Notes: generated by a model not told the origin, from the sequence alone. Numbered from the stretch's first letter, positions 1 through 8,796 are shown. The stretch is 64,000 nucleotides of DNA from Pseudomonas poae (GCF_001439785.1 NZ_JYLI01000013.1:124001-188000), one strand, 5' to 3'. Numbers and translations: made by a program.

Positions 1-1803
1 GCGTTGTGCATGCAGATCGCCGGACATATAAATGTCCATCAGGGAATAAATCAATCTGTTACCCGACGCGACTGTACTAAACAGTTTCTGCTCAAAAAAA
101 CGTGTGTTTTCAGAGCCGTAAACGTGCCGTAATTCCGCAAGCGCCAACCTTTTCCGTGTCGGTATCGGCGTGCTCAACAGCTCTACGGCCTCGGTCATGC
201 TGTTTACTTGGATATTCATTGCCTCGACTGAGCGTTCGACTTGCTCGACCGTATACTCGTCGTCAACGTTTTCTTGAATAACGCCCCGCACGATAGCCCA
301 GTCAATCACTGACCTCATCAGGGCAAGTTGTGCCTGGTGCTGCGCATGTTCGGTGATAGGCGCAACACTGTCCTGCTCCATAATTGCCTGGTAAGTTTCG
401 CCGATGGTTGACCCTGCCGCACTCAGCTCCCTTCGAGATACCGCGGCACTAAACAGCGCCCATGAATGGGAACCGTATACAAGGGAGGGCGGAATGTCTT
501 TTACAAGAAATTCAGGTGCGCAGACGGATAACAATTGAAACGCCACCACTTTTGCCAGCGACGCACCAAAGCGAATGTCGAGATGCTTTTCAAAACGGCT
601 GACCACTTCAGCCGGTGAGCACCCCCAGTTGGCTCGTTGGCGCAGGTTATAGCCAGCCAGATTGTTGCGCTGTTGCCCTGCGTTGATATCGGCATCCAAT
701 AACAACGCGGTCATCAAGGCTTCTTCGCTGCTGGTGGCGGTAGGCAATGCACCTATCGCCATTTGTATTCGCTTACCCAGTGTCTGTGCTTCTGGAGCGT
801 TGACGAGGTTCTTTAGAAAGGCTTGCGGACTATTAGATTCGGGAATTGAGCGGCTCAAGTATTCGATCAAACTCTCAGCGCTACGCCGCCCCTCAGGTTG
901 CTGTTTTTTCTGTTGGGCAATCCATGTTTCAACAACGCGGGTGACTGCGGACTGATCCGGCGCACTCATTGACACATCCTTGGTGAGCAGTCCGCCTGCG
1001 CTGTTTTTGCTCTCGCTGCTATAGGTTTGCGCCCCCAGTGCCAGAAGGAGATTGAATAGTTCATCCTTGTTCTCTGGGACGAGCCAGCCATTGTCAAGAA
1101 TCAACTGCTTGAGACTGACCATCACAGGTTGGTGCTGCTCTTGACTCCAGTGTTGAGAATAAGGGGCCACTTCTACCTGCCGCAGCGCGAGGTCGAAAGC
1201 AGGGCCTGGTTTGGCAAGGACAGCCCTCATCGCGGCGAGCATGTTATAGAGGGTATCCGCTTCACCTACCGCTTGCTGCACCGGCTCCATTAACGACGGG
1301 TGGGGCAACGCATGCTGATGCTCACCGTAAAAATTCTGCACATCGCTCAACGCTACCGTACCGCCCTGATAAAACGCCGGAATACGCAACTCGTCATTGG
1401 GGGCGAGCACATTGGCGATATGCAACAAGGCATTCTCTATCTCACGGCCACCTAAAAGATCTGTCAGCAGCACACTCGGTCTTTTAATTCGAGCGTTAAA
1501 ATAATAGGTGACTTCACCGGTTCGAGTATTGATTCGAATTTCATCAACGGAACCACCTGCTATTGCTTCCAACCGCCGCGCGGCAGAAGAATGGACAGCT
1601 GACTTCAATACGTTGATCCAACGGCCCAGCGTAGAGTGCGCAGGCACTTGAACTCTTCCGCCTGTTGCCAACTGGCGCCCAAGTGCTTTAGCCAACTGTG
1701 CATCACCCGCCAATTGAGAAGCCTGCCAATCAACAACTGAAGGGTTCACCTGTATTGACGACGCCACGGCTCGCCCATCAGCAAGACTTGAGTGATTGTT
1801 CAT
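1..1803 (-). CDS. N-terminal part of a large protein of unknown function, cut by the window edge (possible secreted effector)
   Basis: An open frame of 601 codons runs from an ATG at 1803 (AAGGA about 12 nt upstream) off the left edge without a stop. The translated part has no signal peptide or obvious membrane segment. It looks mostly alpha-helical, and I recognise no catalytic motif. Recognisable stretches include LLTDLLGGREIENALLHIAN (about residues 109-128) and APEFLVKDIPPSLVYGSHSW (about 430-450). The first residues are rich in Asn and Ser. Base composition is AT-richer than the window core. It lies 205 bp downstream of another same-strand gene with an HrpL-type promoter, so it may be in the same regulon. 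Secreted effector or toxin is only inference from context. The reading frame is certain; the function is unknown. Confidence 0.7.
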   Translation of the reverse strand, partial: MNNHSSLADGRAVASSIQVNPSVVDWQASQLAGDAQLAKALGRQLATGGRVQVPAHSTLGRWINVLKSAVHSSAARRLEAIAGGSVDEIRINTRTGEVTYYFNARIKRPSVLLTDLLGGREIENALLHIANVLAPNDELRIPAFYQGGTVALSDVQNFYGEHQHALPHPSLMEPVQQAVGEADTLYNMLAAMRAVLAKPGPAFDLALRQVEVAPYSQHWSQEQHQPVMVSLKQLILDNGWLVPENKDELFNLLLALGAQTYSSESKNSAGGLLTKDVSMSAPDQSAVTRVVETWIAQQKKQQPEGRRSAESLIEYLSRSIPESNSPQAFLKNLVNAPEAQTLGKRIQMAIGALPTATSSEEALMTALLLDADINAGQQRNNLAGYNLRQRANWGCSPAEVVSRFEKHLDIRFGASLAKVVAFQLLSVCAPEFLVKDIPPSLVYGSHSWALFSAAVSRRELSAAGSTIGETYQAIMEQDSVAPITEHAQHQAQLALMRSVIDWAIVRGVIQENVDDEYTVEQVERSVEAMNIQVNSMTEAVELLSTPIPTRKRLALAELRHVYGSENTRFFEQKLFSTVASGNRLIYSLMDIYMSGDLHAQR

Positions 1804-1852
1804 ACGGAATATTTCCTTCGGTTGTTATAGCTGATCTAACCCATCAACGGAA

Positions 1853-1895
1853 AAGCGTTTTCTGGCAGCGCAACTTGCCCCACCAGAAAACGCTT
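1853..1895 (-). terminator. Perfect 13-bp inverted repeat between the two left-edge genes
   Basis: AAGCGTTTTCTGG (1853-1865) and CCAGAAAACGCTT (1883-1895) are exact reverse complements with a 17-nt loop. Read on the minus strand the second arm is followed by TTTTCC. It lies between the repeat protein gene ending at 2009 and the start at 1803, so it may be a weak terminator or attenuator. A protein-binding palindrome is the alternative. Confidence 0.5.
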
Positions 1896-2008
1896 AGTTG
1901 CTAATCAAATACTAAGGTATCGCTCAGCAGAGCACCCAACGTCGGGCATAAAACGCCTCCTGCGCCAAGCACGACACTTAAGTATTAGATAAGCAAAAGC
2001 AACGCCGC

Positions 2009-3241
2009 TTACTGTCCTTCGGAGCGAGCCCTGAAAGCATCCACAATACTCGATTGGGATCTATCGATTACATGCATTCTTCGCTGGGCCGTGTCGACTC
2101 GCTGAGAGAGCCCCGCGACCCCCTTGGGTGCATCCTTCAACGGCAAGTACGCTTTAAAGAAAACTTCGCAATTTTCGGCCAACTCACAGGTCAAGGCCTC
2201 ATTGCGATCCAGCAACTCCTCAAGCTGGGTCATTCGTTTGAGAGGGTCGGCTGACCAGTCAGGAGAAGGAAGCCAGCCCTTTTCAAAGGTCCCGAGTTGC
2301 AAAGCCATTGCCGTATTCGTCGAAGTAAATGCTGAGACTTGCAAGCCGTCCATTTTGCTGTACAGCGCTTTGGTTTCTGCATCCAGCTCTTTGGTTTCTG
2401 CACCCAACTCTTTGGTGGTTGATGCCTCCTTCTGGGTCTTGGCCAAGGAAGGGTCAACGATCGACTTGGTCCCTGGCGCTTGTGGCAAAAGCGGAAGAGG
2501 CAGGTAGGACGCTTTGATACTCTCGCCCCACGAGGTAGAAGCACCATAGGCACCGACGCTGATAGGCGCCGAAACCAAGCCGCTGATCGCAGCGTTGGTG
2601 GCTGCTTCCGCTGCAACATTCTTTATGCCAGGCGACTTGGGAATCACGCCGGCCTTGATCAATTTTTCCGCGTCCATCATGCGCTGGGTTAATTCGGCTA
2701 AGTTCTTAATCGGAGGCACTTCCGACTTCTCAGACGTTTTGCCGACTGCAGCTTTTTTGTTCCACTTGGCGAACGCATGATTGGCTGAAGCAACCACCCG
2801 ACCCACTGGAAGAGCGACATCACCCTTCACCGCAGTTTCCATACTCCTGGCAACGTTGCCCTTCTTGTCGAGAGGCCGACCCACGGAATCTACGAGATAC
2901 TGGTCTTTGTTAACCAGCCTGTTTTGCTTGTCGATCAAGTGATGCTGATCATTGATAGCATAACCCTGGGGATTAATGCGCTGATTAAACTCATTAATCA
3001 AATGCCCCGAGGCATTAATCGGCTTGCCCTGCGCGTTAAGTGTTTGCCCGAGCGAATTTTTTTTAACCGCCGGCCTTGAATGCCCCTGGTTGACACTCAT
3101 ACTGCGTGATTTAGTTACAGGTCTGCCAACAGTGGGCTGACCCGAAAAACTAACGCTCCTCGTAGGTGCAGCCGGAGCGGCAGCAGGTCGCGGAACATAT
3201 GCCGGGATAATCATGGGTACAGACGCATTGACTCTAGCCAT
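2009..3241 (-). CDS. Protein with tandem heptad repeats, candidate type III secretion (HrpL regulon) substrate
   Basis: 410 residues from ATG 3241, chosen because GAGG lies 8 nt upstream; an upstream in-frame GTG is less likely. The N-terminus (MARVNASVPMI...) has Val at position 4, no acidic residue in the first twelve and many Ala, Pro and Ser, as in Pseudomonas type III substrates. Residues 63-125 hold nine consecutive seven-residue repeats of form x-x-[G/N/H/Q]-x-x-[L/I/V]-[N/D], for example AQGKPIN and ASGHLIN. A short Gly/Ala helix-like stretch follows near 205-225, then the paired TKELGAETKELDAETKAL segment and a helical C-terminus. There is no signal peptide. A near-consensus hrp box sits 60 nt upstream. 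I do not recognise the family; effector, helper or chaperone-like roles are all open. Confidence 0.75.
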   Translation of the reverse strand: MARVNASVPMIIPAYVPRPAAAPAAPTRSVSFSGQPTVGRPVTKSRSMSVNQGHSRPAVKKNSLGQTLNAQGKPINASGHLINEFNQRINPQGYAINDQHHLIDKQNRLVNKDQYLVDSVGRPLDKKGNVARSMETAVKGDVALPVGRVVASANHAFAKWNKKAAVGKTSEKSEVPPIKNLAELTQRMMDAEKLIKAGVIPKSPGIKNVAAEAATNAAISGLVSAPISVGAYGASTSWGESIKASYLPLPLLPQAPGTKSIVDPSLAKTQKEASTTKELGAETKELDAETKALYSKMDGLQVSAFTSTNTAMALQLGTFEKGWLPSPDWSADPLKRMTQLEELLDRNEALTCELAENCEVFFKAYLPLKDAPKGVAGLSQRVDTAQRRMHVIDRSQSSIVDAFRARSEGQ

Positions 3242-3301
3242 TAAAACCACCTCTATATAAAATTCAAGTTTTCATTAAGAGATCTCCCTGTTCTCGACTA
3301 T

Positions 3302-3330
3302 TGAGTGGACACTGACCAGCATAGAGTTCC
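3302..3330 (-). promoter_or_regulatory. Putative hrp box (HrpL-dependent ECF sigma promoter)
   Basis: On the minus strand GGAACT, 16 nt, then CCACTCA. The P. syringae-type consensus is GGAACC-N15/16-CCACNNA, so there is one mismatch (last C to T) at correct spacing. It ends 60 nt before the ATG at 3241, a normal leader length. My rough count for a match this good in about 240 bp by chance is below 1 percent. Confidence 0.6.
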
Positions 3331-3487
3331 ATGAGACTTCCAGCTTTTAGCCTATTTCCCACGAGGGTTAAGAACGCTTTCGCCAACCGCATAGCAACCC
3401 GTCCCAAACAATGACTACACACCAGGAAAATCACATAATTAGTTAAACCAAACAGCTGATTTAAAATCAAACGCAAGCCTTTAAAAC

Positions 3488-5386
3488 TCAGGCTAGCACA
3501 TGCCTTGCCAATCCATACTTATGCAGTTTTCGATACAATGTATTACGACTTATGCCCAGATATTTCGCCGTGTGACTTATGTGCCACCGCTGTAGCTCCA
3601 GGGCATTAAGCAGCGTAAGACGCTCGGCATCGCATAGAGGCGGATACGCTGTGTTATCAGGTGATACCGAGTGCGGCGCGAGCTGGCGAATAGCCACGGG
3701 CAAATCTTCCAATCCCACTCGCCCGCCGTCGCAGAGTGCCACCAACGCGCGTAACACCGTACTTAACTGCCGTACATTGCCCGGCCAGGTGTATGCCAAT
3801 AGCGCTTCGCGGGCTGCAATATCCAACATGACTTCTTGTTGCGCCGCCTCCCGAGCCAGCAGAAAGTCCAGCAGCTGTGGTTTGTCCTTGCGCTCGCGCA
3901 ACGGCGGCAAGGCGATCTCAAGGCCATTGAGGCGATAGTAGAGATCTTCACGGAAGGTGCCATTGGCAATTCGAGCCAGCAAATCCCGATGGGTCGCACT
4001 GATGATACGCACATCGACCGCCTGCGGCTCGCCGCCGATGGGCACCACCATGCGATCGTCCAGCACTCTTAACAGACGGGTTTGCAGCGCCAGCGGCATG
4101 TCGCCGATTTCGTCGAGGAACAGCGTGCCGCCGTCAGCCTGCTGCAACTTGCCCTGCATACCTTCCTTGCGCGCGCCGGTAAAGCTGCCGCCGCGATAGC
4201 CGAACAATTCGCTTTCGATCAGGCTTTCCGGGATGGCGGCACAGTTCAGGGCAACGAAAGCCTTGTCGGCGCGCTGGCTGGCGTGGTGTACCGCCTTGGC
4301 GAAGGCCTCTTTGCCGGAGCCTGTTTCGCCGTTGATCAGCAGCGGCAGATCACGCTCGAACACTCGCAATGCCTTACGAAAATCGCTCTGTAGCGCAGGG
4401 TCGCCCAGGCAGATACCTGGCAGGCGGGGCGCCTCGGGCTCGGCCAGCGCAACCGGCTGGATGCGGGCCTGGCCGCGCAATGCGGCAAATAACCGCCGGC
4501 CGTCACGGGTATGCAGCGGCCAACTGGCCGTGGCATTGGCGCTTGCGCGGCCGAGCAATTGATCAAGCGTGCAGTCGAACAGCGCTTCTACCGGCTGCCC
4601 GAGCAAACCGCCGCGCGCTCGCCCCAGCAGGTTCAAGGCGCTTTGATTGGCCGCGCAGATACGCCCATCGCCGTCGAACGCCAGCAGCCCTTCGCTGAAC
4701 AAGCCCACCGATTCGGCCTGCAGGTGAAAACGCAGCAGCCAGTGATGTTCAAAATGACGCAGGAAGTAACAGCTCTCGATCATCTTGGCCGACAGGTTCA
4801 CCAGCGCCATCGTGTGAAACTGGCTCTGGCGCGACACCGCTTCACGCGCCGAGGACACGTCCAGCACGGCGAGCAACTCGCCATGAGGGTCGAACACCGG
4901 GCTCGCCGAGCAGGTCAGCCCGGTGTGGCGGCCGCGAAAATGCTCATCGCGGTGAATGGTCACGGACTGACGCTCCACCAGGCAAGTGCCGATGCCATTG
5001 GTGCCTTCGCATGCCTCGCTCCAATCGGCACCCAGCCACAGCCCGGCGCGCTCGAAAATCCTGCGCTCGGACGGCGCGGTGACACAATTGAGGATCACCC
5101 CGCGGGCGTCAGTCAGCAGCACCGCATGACCGGCGCCCGAGAGCTGCTGATGCAGGCTGTGCATCTCGCTGCCAGCGATGTGCAATACGTGCTGCAGGCG
5201 CTCGCGACTTTCCTGCAGCCGGCCGTGTTCAAGCACGGTGGGGGCGATGGTCTGCGCAGGGTCGAGGTGGTAATCCTCCAGGCAGCGCAGCCAGGAGCGC
5301 GCGATGGAGGGATCACTGGACGGGTCCTGGCCACGCGCCACAGTGAGGACTTGCCGGGCATGGCGACTGAAATGGTCGTTGTGCAT
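3488..5386 (-). CDS. eatR: Sigma-54-dependent activator of ethanolamine catabolism (AcoR/EatR type)
   Basis: 632 residues. An N-terminal sensor region with a GAF-like part (about 60-200) is followed by a PAS-like part (about 228-310), an AAA+ domain and a C-terminal Fis-type helix-turn-helix. Walker A GETGSGKE is at about 352-359 and Walker B GTLFLDEIGDM at about 420-430. The sigma-54 contact loop reads GSFTGA (about 400-405) instead of GAFTGA. The gene is divergent from exaC-eat-eutBC, which carries a -24/-12 promoter, and the order matches PA4021-PA4025, where PA4021 is EatR. AGGGAG lies upstream of the ATG. Activation by ethanolamine or its aldehyde is inferred from the context. Confidence 0.88.
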   Translation of the reverse strand: MHNDHFSRHARQVLTVARGQDPSSDPSIARSWLRCLEDYHLDPAQTIAPTVLEHGRLQESRERLQHVLHIAGSEMHSLHQQLSGAGHAVLLTDARGVILNCVTAPSERRIFERAGLWLGADWSEACEGTNGIGTCLVERQSVTIHRDEHFRGRHTGLTCSASPVFDPHGELLAVLDVSSAREAVSRQSQFHTMALVNLSAKMIESCYFLRHFEHHWLLRFHLQAESVGLFSEGLLAFDGDGRICAANQSALNLLGRARGGLLGQPVEALFDCTLDQLLGRASANATASWPLHTRDGRRLFAALRGQARIQPVALAEPEAPRLPGICLGDPALQSDFRKALRVFERDLPLLINGETGSGKEAFAKAVHHASQRADKAFVALNCAAIPESLIESELFGYRGGSFTGARKEGMQGKLQQADGGTLFLDEIGDMPLALQTRLLRVLDDRMVVPIGGEPQAVDVRIISATHRDLLARIANGTFREDLYYRLNGLEIALPPLRERKDKPQLLDFLLAREAAQQEVMLDIAAREALLAYTWPGNVRQLSTVLRALVALCDGGRVGLEDLPVAIRQLAPHSVSPDNTAYPPLCDAERLTLLNALELQRWHISHTAKYLGISRNTLYRKLHKYGLARHVLA

Positions 5387-5462
5387 TTCTTATTATTCTC
5401 CCTGCGTGAGAACGGCCAGCATCCCCCAGCCCTCCCACCAATGCAATCCCGTCCGACCGCGC

Positions 5463-5501
5463 TGTACCACCCATGGCACAAACTGTCACCCGGACTGTAC
5501 C
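5463..5501. promoter_or_regulatory. Candidate upstream activator sites for the sigma-54 regulator
   Basis: TGTACCA-CCCA-TGGCACA (5463-5480) is an imperfect inverted repeat (6 of 7 pairs). It is followed by TGTCACC (5484) and TGTACC (5496). The cluster lies about 70-105 bp upstream of the -24/-12 promoter, where enhancer-binding proteins usually bind, and in the eatR/exaC divergent gap. Assignment is by position and repetition only. Confidence 0.4.
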
Positions 5502-5566
5502 GAGCGCGTGACAACAACGGATTGCAACAACCATCAACCCCTTGATTTACCTGACCCAGCACGCGC

Positions 5567-5582
5567 TGGCCCGGCCTTTGCT
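5567..5582 (+). promoter_or_regulatory. Sigma-54 (-24/-12) promoter of exaC-eat-eutBC
   Basis: TGGCCCGGCCTTTGCT matches the consensus TGGCACRN4TTGCW, with GG and GC at the required 12-bp register. It lies 64 bp upstream of the exaC ATG and faces it. This fits control by the divergent sigma-54 activator. Confidence 0.75.
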
Positions 5583-5646
5583 CTACGCTTTATCACGCGC
5601 AACATCGCTGTACTCCAATAAACATAAAAGTCAGGAGATACCCACC

Positions 5647-7167
5647 ATGCGTTACGCACACCCCGGCACTGAAGGCGCTATCGTTTCGTTCAAGGCCAAG
5701 TACGGCAACTACATCGGCGGCGAATTCGTCGCGCCGGTCGATGGCAACTATTTCACTACCACCTCGCCGGTCAACGGCAAGCCAATCGCCGATTTCCCGC
5801 GCTCCACCGGCAAAGACATCGACAAGGCGCTGGACGCCGCCCACGCCGCCGCTGACGCCTGGGGCAAGACCTCGGCCCAGGACCGCTCGCTGGTGCTGCT
5901 GAAAATCGCCGACCGCATCGAACAGAACCTCGAATTGCTGGCCGTCACCGAAACCTGGGACAACGGCAAAGCCGTGCGTGAAACCCTCAACGCCGACATC
6001 CCGCTGGCCGCCGACCACTTCCGCTACTTCGCCGGCTGCATCCGCGCCCAGGAAGGTAGCAGCGCCGAAATCAACGAGCACACCGCCGCCTACCACTTCC
6101 ATGAGCCATTGGGCGTGGTCGGGCAGATCATCCCGTGGAACTTCCCGCTGCTGATGGCCGCCTGGAAACTCGCGCCGGCCCTGGCCGCCGGTAACTGCGT
6201 GGTGCTCAAGCCCGCCGAGCAGACGCCGCTGGGCATCAACGTGCTGATGGAGCTGATCGGCGACCTGCTGCCACCGGGCGTGCTGAACGTGGTGCACGGA
6301 TTCGGCAAGGAAGCCGGCGAAGCCCTGGCCACCAGCAAGCGCATCGCCAAGATCGCCTTTACCGGCTCCACGCCGGTGGGCTCGCACATCATGCATGCGG
6401 CGGCCGAGAACATCATTCCGTCTACCGTCGAGCTGGGCGGCAAGTCGCCGAACATCTTCTTTGCCGACATCATGAAGGCCGAGCCGCAGTTCATCGAGAA
6501 AGCCGCTGAAGGCCTGGTACTGGCGTTCTTCAACCAGGGCGAAGTGTGCACCTGCCCATCGCGCGCGCTGGTGGAAGAGTCGATCTACGACGACTTCATG
6601 AAAGTGGTGATGAAAAAGGTCGAGTCGATCAAACGTGGCGACCCGCTGGACACTGACACCATGGTTGGCGCCCAGGCGTCCGAGCAACAGTTCGACAAGA
6701 TTCTCTCCTATCTGGAAATCGCCAAGGGCGAAGGCGCCGAGCTGCTGACCGGTGGCAAGGTGGAGAAACTGGCAGGTGACATGGCCGGCGGCTATTACAT
6801 CCAGCCGACGCTGCTCAAGGGCACCAACAAGATGCGTGTGTTCCAGGAAGAAATCTTCGGCCCGGTGGTGAGCATCACCACCTTCAAGGATGAAGCCGAA
6901 GCCCTGGCGATTGCCAACGACACCGAGTTCGGCCTGGGCGCCGGCCTGTGGACCCGCGATATCAACCGCGCGTATCGCATGGGCCGCGCGATCAAGGCGG
7001 GCCGCGTGTGGACCAACTGCTACCACCTGTACCCGGCGCATGCGGCGTTCGGTGGTTACAAAAAGTCCGGCGTGGGGCGTGAGACGCACAAGATGATGTT
7101 GGATCACTACCAGCAGACCAAAAACTTGCTGGTGAGCTACGACATCAATCCGTTGGGGTTCTTCTGA
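5647..7167 (+). CDS. exaC: NAD-dependent aldehyde dehydrogenase (ExaC/AcoD type)
   Basis: 506 residues from ATG 5647, chosen for AGGAGA 8 nt upstream; an in-frame start at 5542 lies before the promoter and is rejected. It is a class-3-like ALDH. The general-base Glu262 is in VELGGKSPNI and the catalytic Cys301 in NQGEVCTCP. The Rossmann and tetramer regions are intact, and the length is usual for ExaC. In this operon it should oxidise the acetaldehyde released by ethanolamine ammonia-lyase to acetate, acting in the cytoplasm. It is expressed from the sigma-54 promoter and followed by a REP pair before the permease gene. Confidence 0.92.
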   Translation: MRYAHPGTEGAIVSFKAKYGNYIGGEFVAPVDGNYFTTTSPVNGKPIADFPRSTGKDIDKALDAAHAAADAWGKTSAQDRSLVLLKIADRIEQNLELLAVTETWDNGKAVRETLNADIPLAADHFRYFAGCIRAQEGSSAEINEHTAAYHFHEPLGVVGQIIPWNFPLLMAAWKLAPALAAGNCVVLKPAEQTPLGINVLMELIGDLLPPGVLNVVHGFGKEAGEALATSKRIAKIAFTGSTPVGSHIMHAAAENIIPSTVELGGKSPNIFFADIMKAEPQFIEKAAEGLVLAFFNQGEVCTCPSRALVEESIYDDFMKVVMKKVESIKRGDPLDTDTMVGAQASEQQFDKILSYLEIAKGEGAELLTGGKVEKLAGDMAGGYYIQPTLLKGTNKMRVFQEEIFGPVVSITTFKDEAEALAIANDTEFGLGAGLWTRDINRAYRMGRAIKAGRVWTNCYHLYPAHAAFGGYKKSGVGRETHKMMLDHYQQTKNLLVSYDINPLGFF

Positions 7168-7190
7168 TTTTCTGACTGCAGTGCAAGCCC

Positions 7191-7284
7191 CTGTGGGAGG
7201 GGCTCGCTCCTGATTGCAGCGTGTCAGCCAATATGTATGCCACTGACCCACCGCTATCGGGAGCAAGCCTCCTCCCACACTTGG
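7191..7284. repeat. REP pair inside the ethanolamine operon
   Basis: GTGGGAGGGGCTCGCTCC (from 7193) and its imperfect reverse complement GGGAGCAAGCCTCCTCCCAC (ending 7279) face each other across about 45 bp. This is the usual fluorescens-group REP doublet. It separates exaC from eat. Confidence 0.85.
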
Positions 7285-7362
7285 ATCTCCACAGGTACTT
7301 GCTATGTGTATTCGGCCTATATAGGGCGAGTTAAAAACAATAAGAATGGAAGGTACTTCCCC

Positions 7363-8796
7363 ATGCCTAGCGAACCCACTGGCTCTTCTGTCGACTTCGA
7401 AAACGTCGACAGCGACTACTTCCAACAACGCGAACTGAAAAAAGGCGCCGCCGGCTGGGTGCTGCTGGTCGGCCTGGGCGTTGCCTACGTGATTTCCGGC
7501 GACTACGCCGGCTGGAATTTCGGCCTGGCCCAAGGTGGCTGGGGCGGCATGTTCCTCGCCACATTGCTGATGGCCACCATGTACCTGTGCATGTGTTTTT
7601 CCCTGGCCGAACTGTCCTCCATGATTCCTACCGCCGGCGGCGGCTACGGCTTTGCCCGCAGCGCTTTCGGTCCTTGGGGCGGATTCCTTACCGGCACCGC
7701 CATCCTCATCGAATACGCTATCGCCCCCGCCGCCATCGCGGTGTTTATCGGCGCTTATTGCGAGTCGCTGTTCGGCATTGGCGGCTGGATGATCTATCTG
7801 GCGTTCTACATCCTCTTTATTGGTATCCACATTTTTGGCGTCGGCGAAGCCCTGAAACTGATGTTTGTAATCACCGCCGTCGCCGCCATTGCTCTGGGCG
7901 TGTTTCTGGTGTCGATGGTGCCGCACTTCAGCGTCGCCAACCTGCTGGACATGCCGGTAACCGAAGCACGAGGCGCCAGCGCCTTCCTGCCCTTCGGCTA
8001 CGTCGGCGTGTGGGCCGCCATCCCTTATGCCATCTGGTTTTTCCTTGCAGTGGAAGGCGTGCCGCTGGCCGCCGAGGAAACCCGCAATCCCAAGCGCGAC
8101 CTGCCGCGCGGGCTGATCGGCGCCATTGTGGTGCTCACCAGCTTTGCCCTGCTGATCCTGGTAATTGCACCGGGCGGTGCCGGCACCTATGCGCTGGTCA
8201 AGTCCGGCAACCCGCTGGTTGAGGCGCTGGCATCGGCGTACGGCGGTTCGACGTGGATGGGCAGCTTCGTCAACCTGGTGGGCCTGGCGGGGCTGATCGC
8301 GAGCTTTTTCTCGATCATTTATGCCTATTCCCGACAGATTTTTGCCTTGTCACGTGCCGGCTACCTGCCACGCAAGTTGTCCGAGACCAACAAAAGCAAG
8401 GCGCCGGTGCTGGCCCTGGTGATCCCCGGCATCATCGGCTTTGGTCTGTCGCTGACCGGCCAGGGCGACTTGCTGATCCTGGTGGCGGTGTTCGGTGCGA
8501 CCATTTCCTACGTGCTGATGATGGCCGCACACATCACCCTGCGCATTCGCCGCCCCAAAATGGACCGTCCGTATCGCACGCCGGGCGGCATCTTCACCTC
8601 GGGCGTGGCGCTGGTACTGGCCTGCGTGGCCGTGGTGGCGGGCTTTCTGGTGGATCCACGAGTGGTCATTGGCGCCGCGATCATCTATGGAGTATTAATT
8701 GCTTACTTTGCTTTCTACAGCCGGCATCACTTGGTAGCAGGCACGCCCGAAGAAGAATTCGCGGCGATCCAGGCCGCAGAGGCCGCCTTGCACTGA
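7363..8796 (+). CDS. eat: Ethanolamine permease (APC superfamily)
   Basis: 477 residues from ATG 7363, preceded by GGAAGG; the longer in-frame extension to 7237 runs through the REP pair and is rejected. It is an integral inner-membrane protein with about twelve hydrophobic segments and the APC signature region near VISGDYAGWNFGLAQGG. The cytoplasmic N-terminus is acidic and polar. Its place between aldehyde dehydrogenase and ethanolamine ammonia-lyase, as in PA4022-PA4025, supports ethanolamine as substrate. It probably exchanges or imports by proton coupling, as known for the family. Confidence 0.92.
   Translation: MPSEPTGSSVDFENVDSDYFQQRELKKGAAGWVLLVGLGVAYVISGDYAGWNFGLAQGGWGGMFLATLLMATMYLCMCFSLAELSSMIPTAGGGYGFARSAFGPWGGFLTGTAILIEYAIAPAAIAVFIGAYCESLFGIGGWMIYLAFYILFIGIHIFGVGEALKLMFVITAVAAIALGVFLVSMVPHFSVANLLDMPVTEARGASAFLPFGYVGVWAAIPYAIWFFLAVEGVPLAAEETRNPKRDLPRGLIGAIVVLTSFALLILVIAPGGAGTYALVKSGNPLVEALASAYGGSTWMGSFVNLVGLAGLIASFFSIIYAYSRQIFALSRAGYLPRKLSETNKSKAPVLALVIPGIIGFGLSLTGQGDLLILVAVFGATISYVLMMAAHITLRIRRPKMDRPYRTPGGIFTSGVALVLACVAVVAGFLVDPRVVIGAAIIYGVLIAYFAFYSRHHLVAGTPEEEFAAIQAAEAALH

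Noticed and set aside
3264..3476. 70-codon frame upstream of the repeat protein gene
   Set aside because: The region contains the hrp box, and the frame lacks a ribosome-binding site and any recognisable feature.
5593..7926. 777-codon open frame antisense to exaC and the permease
   Set aside because: It is the GC3-driven shadow of two certain genes on the other strand, and its translation is a low-complexity mix rich in His, Gln and Gly.
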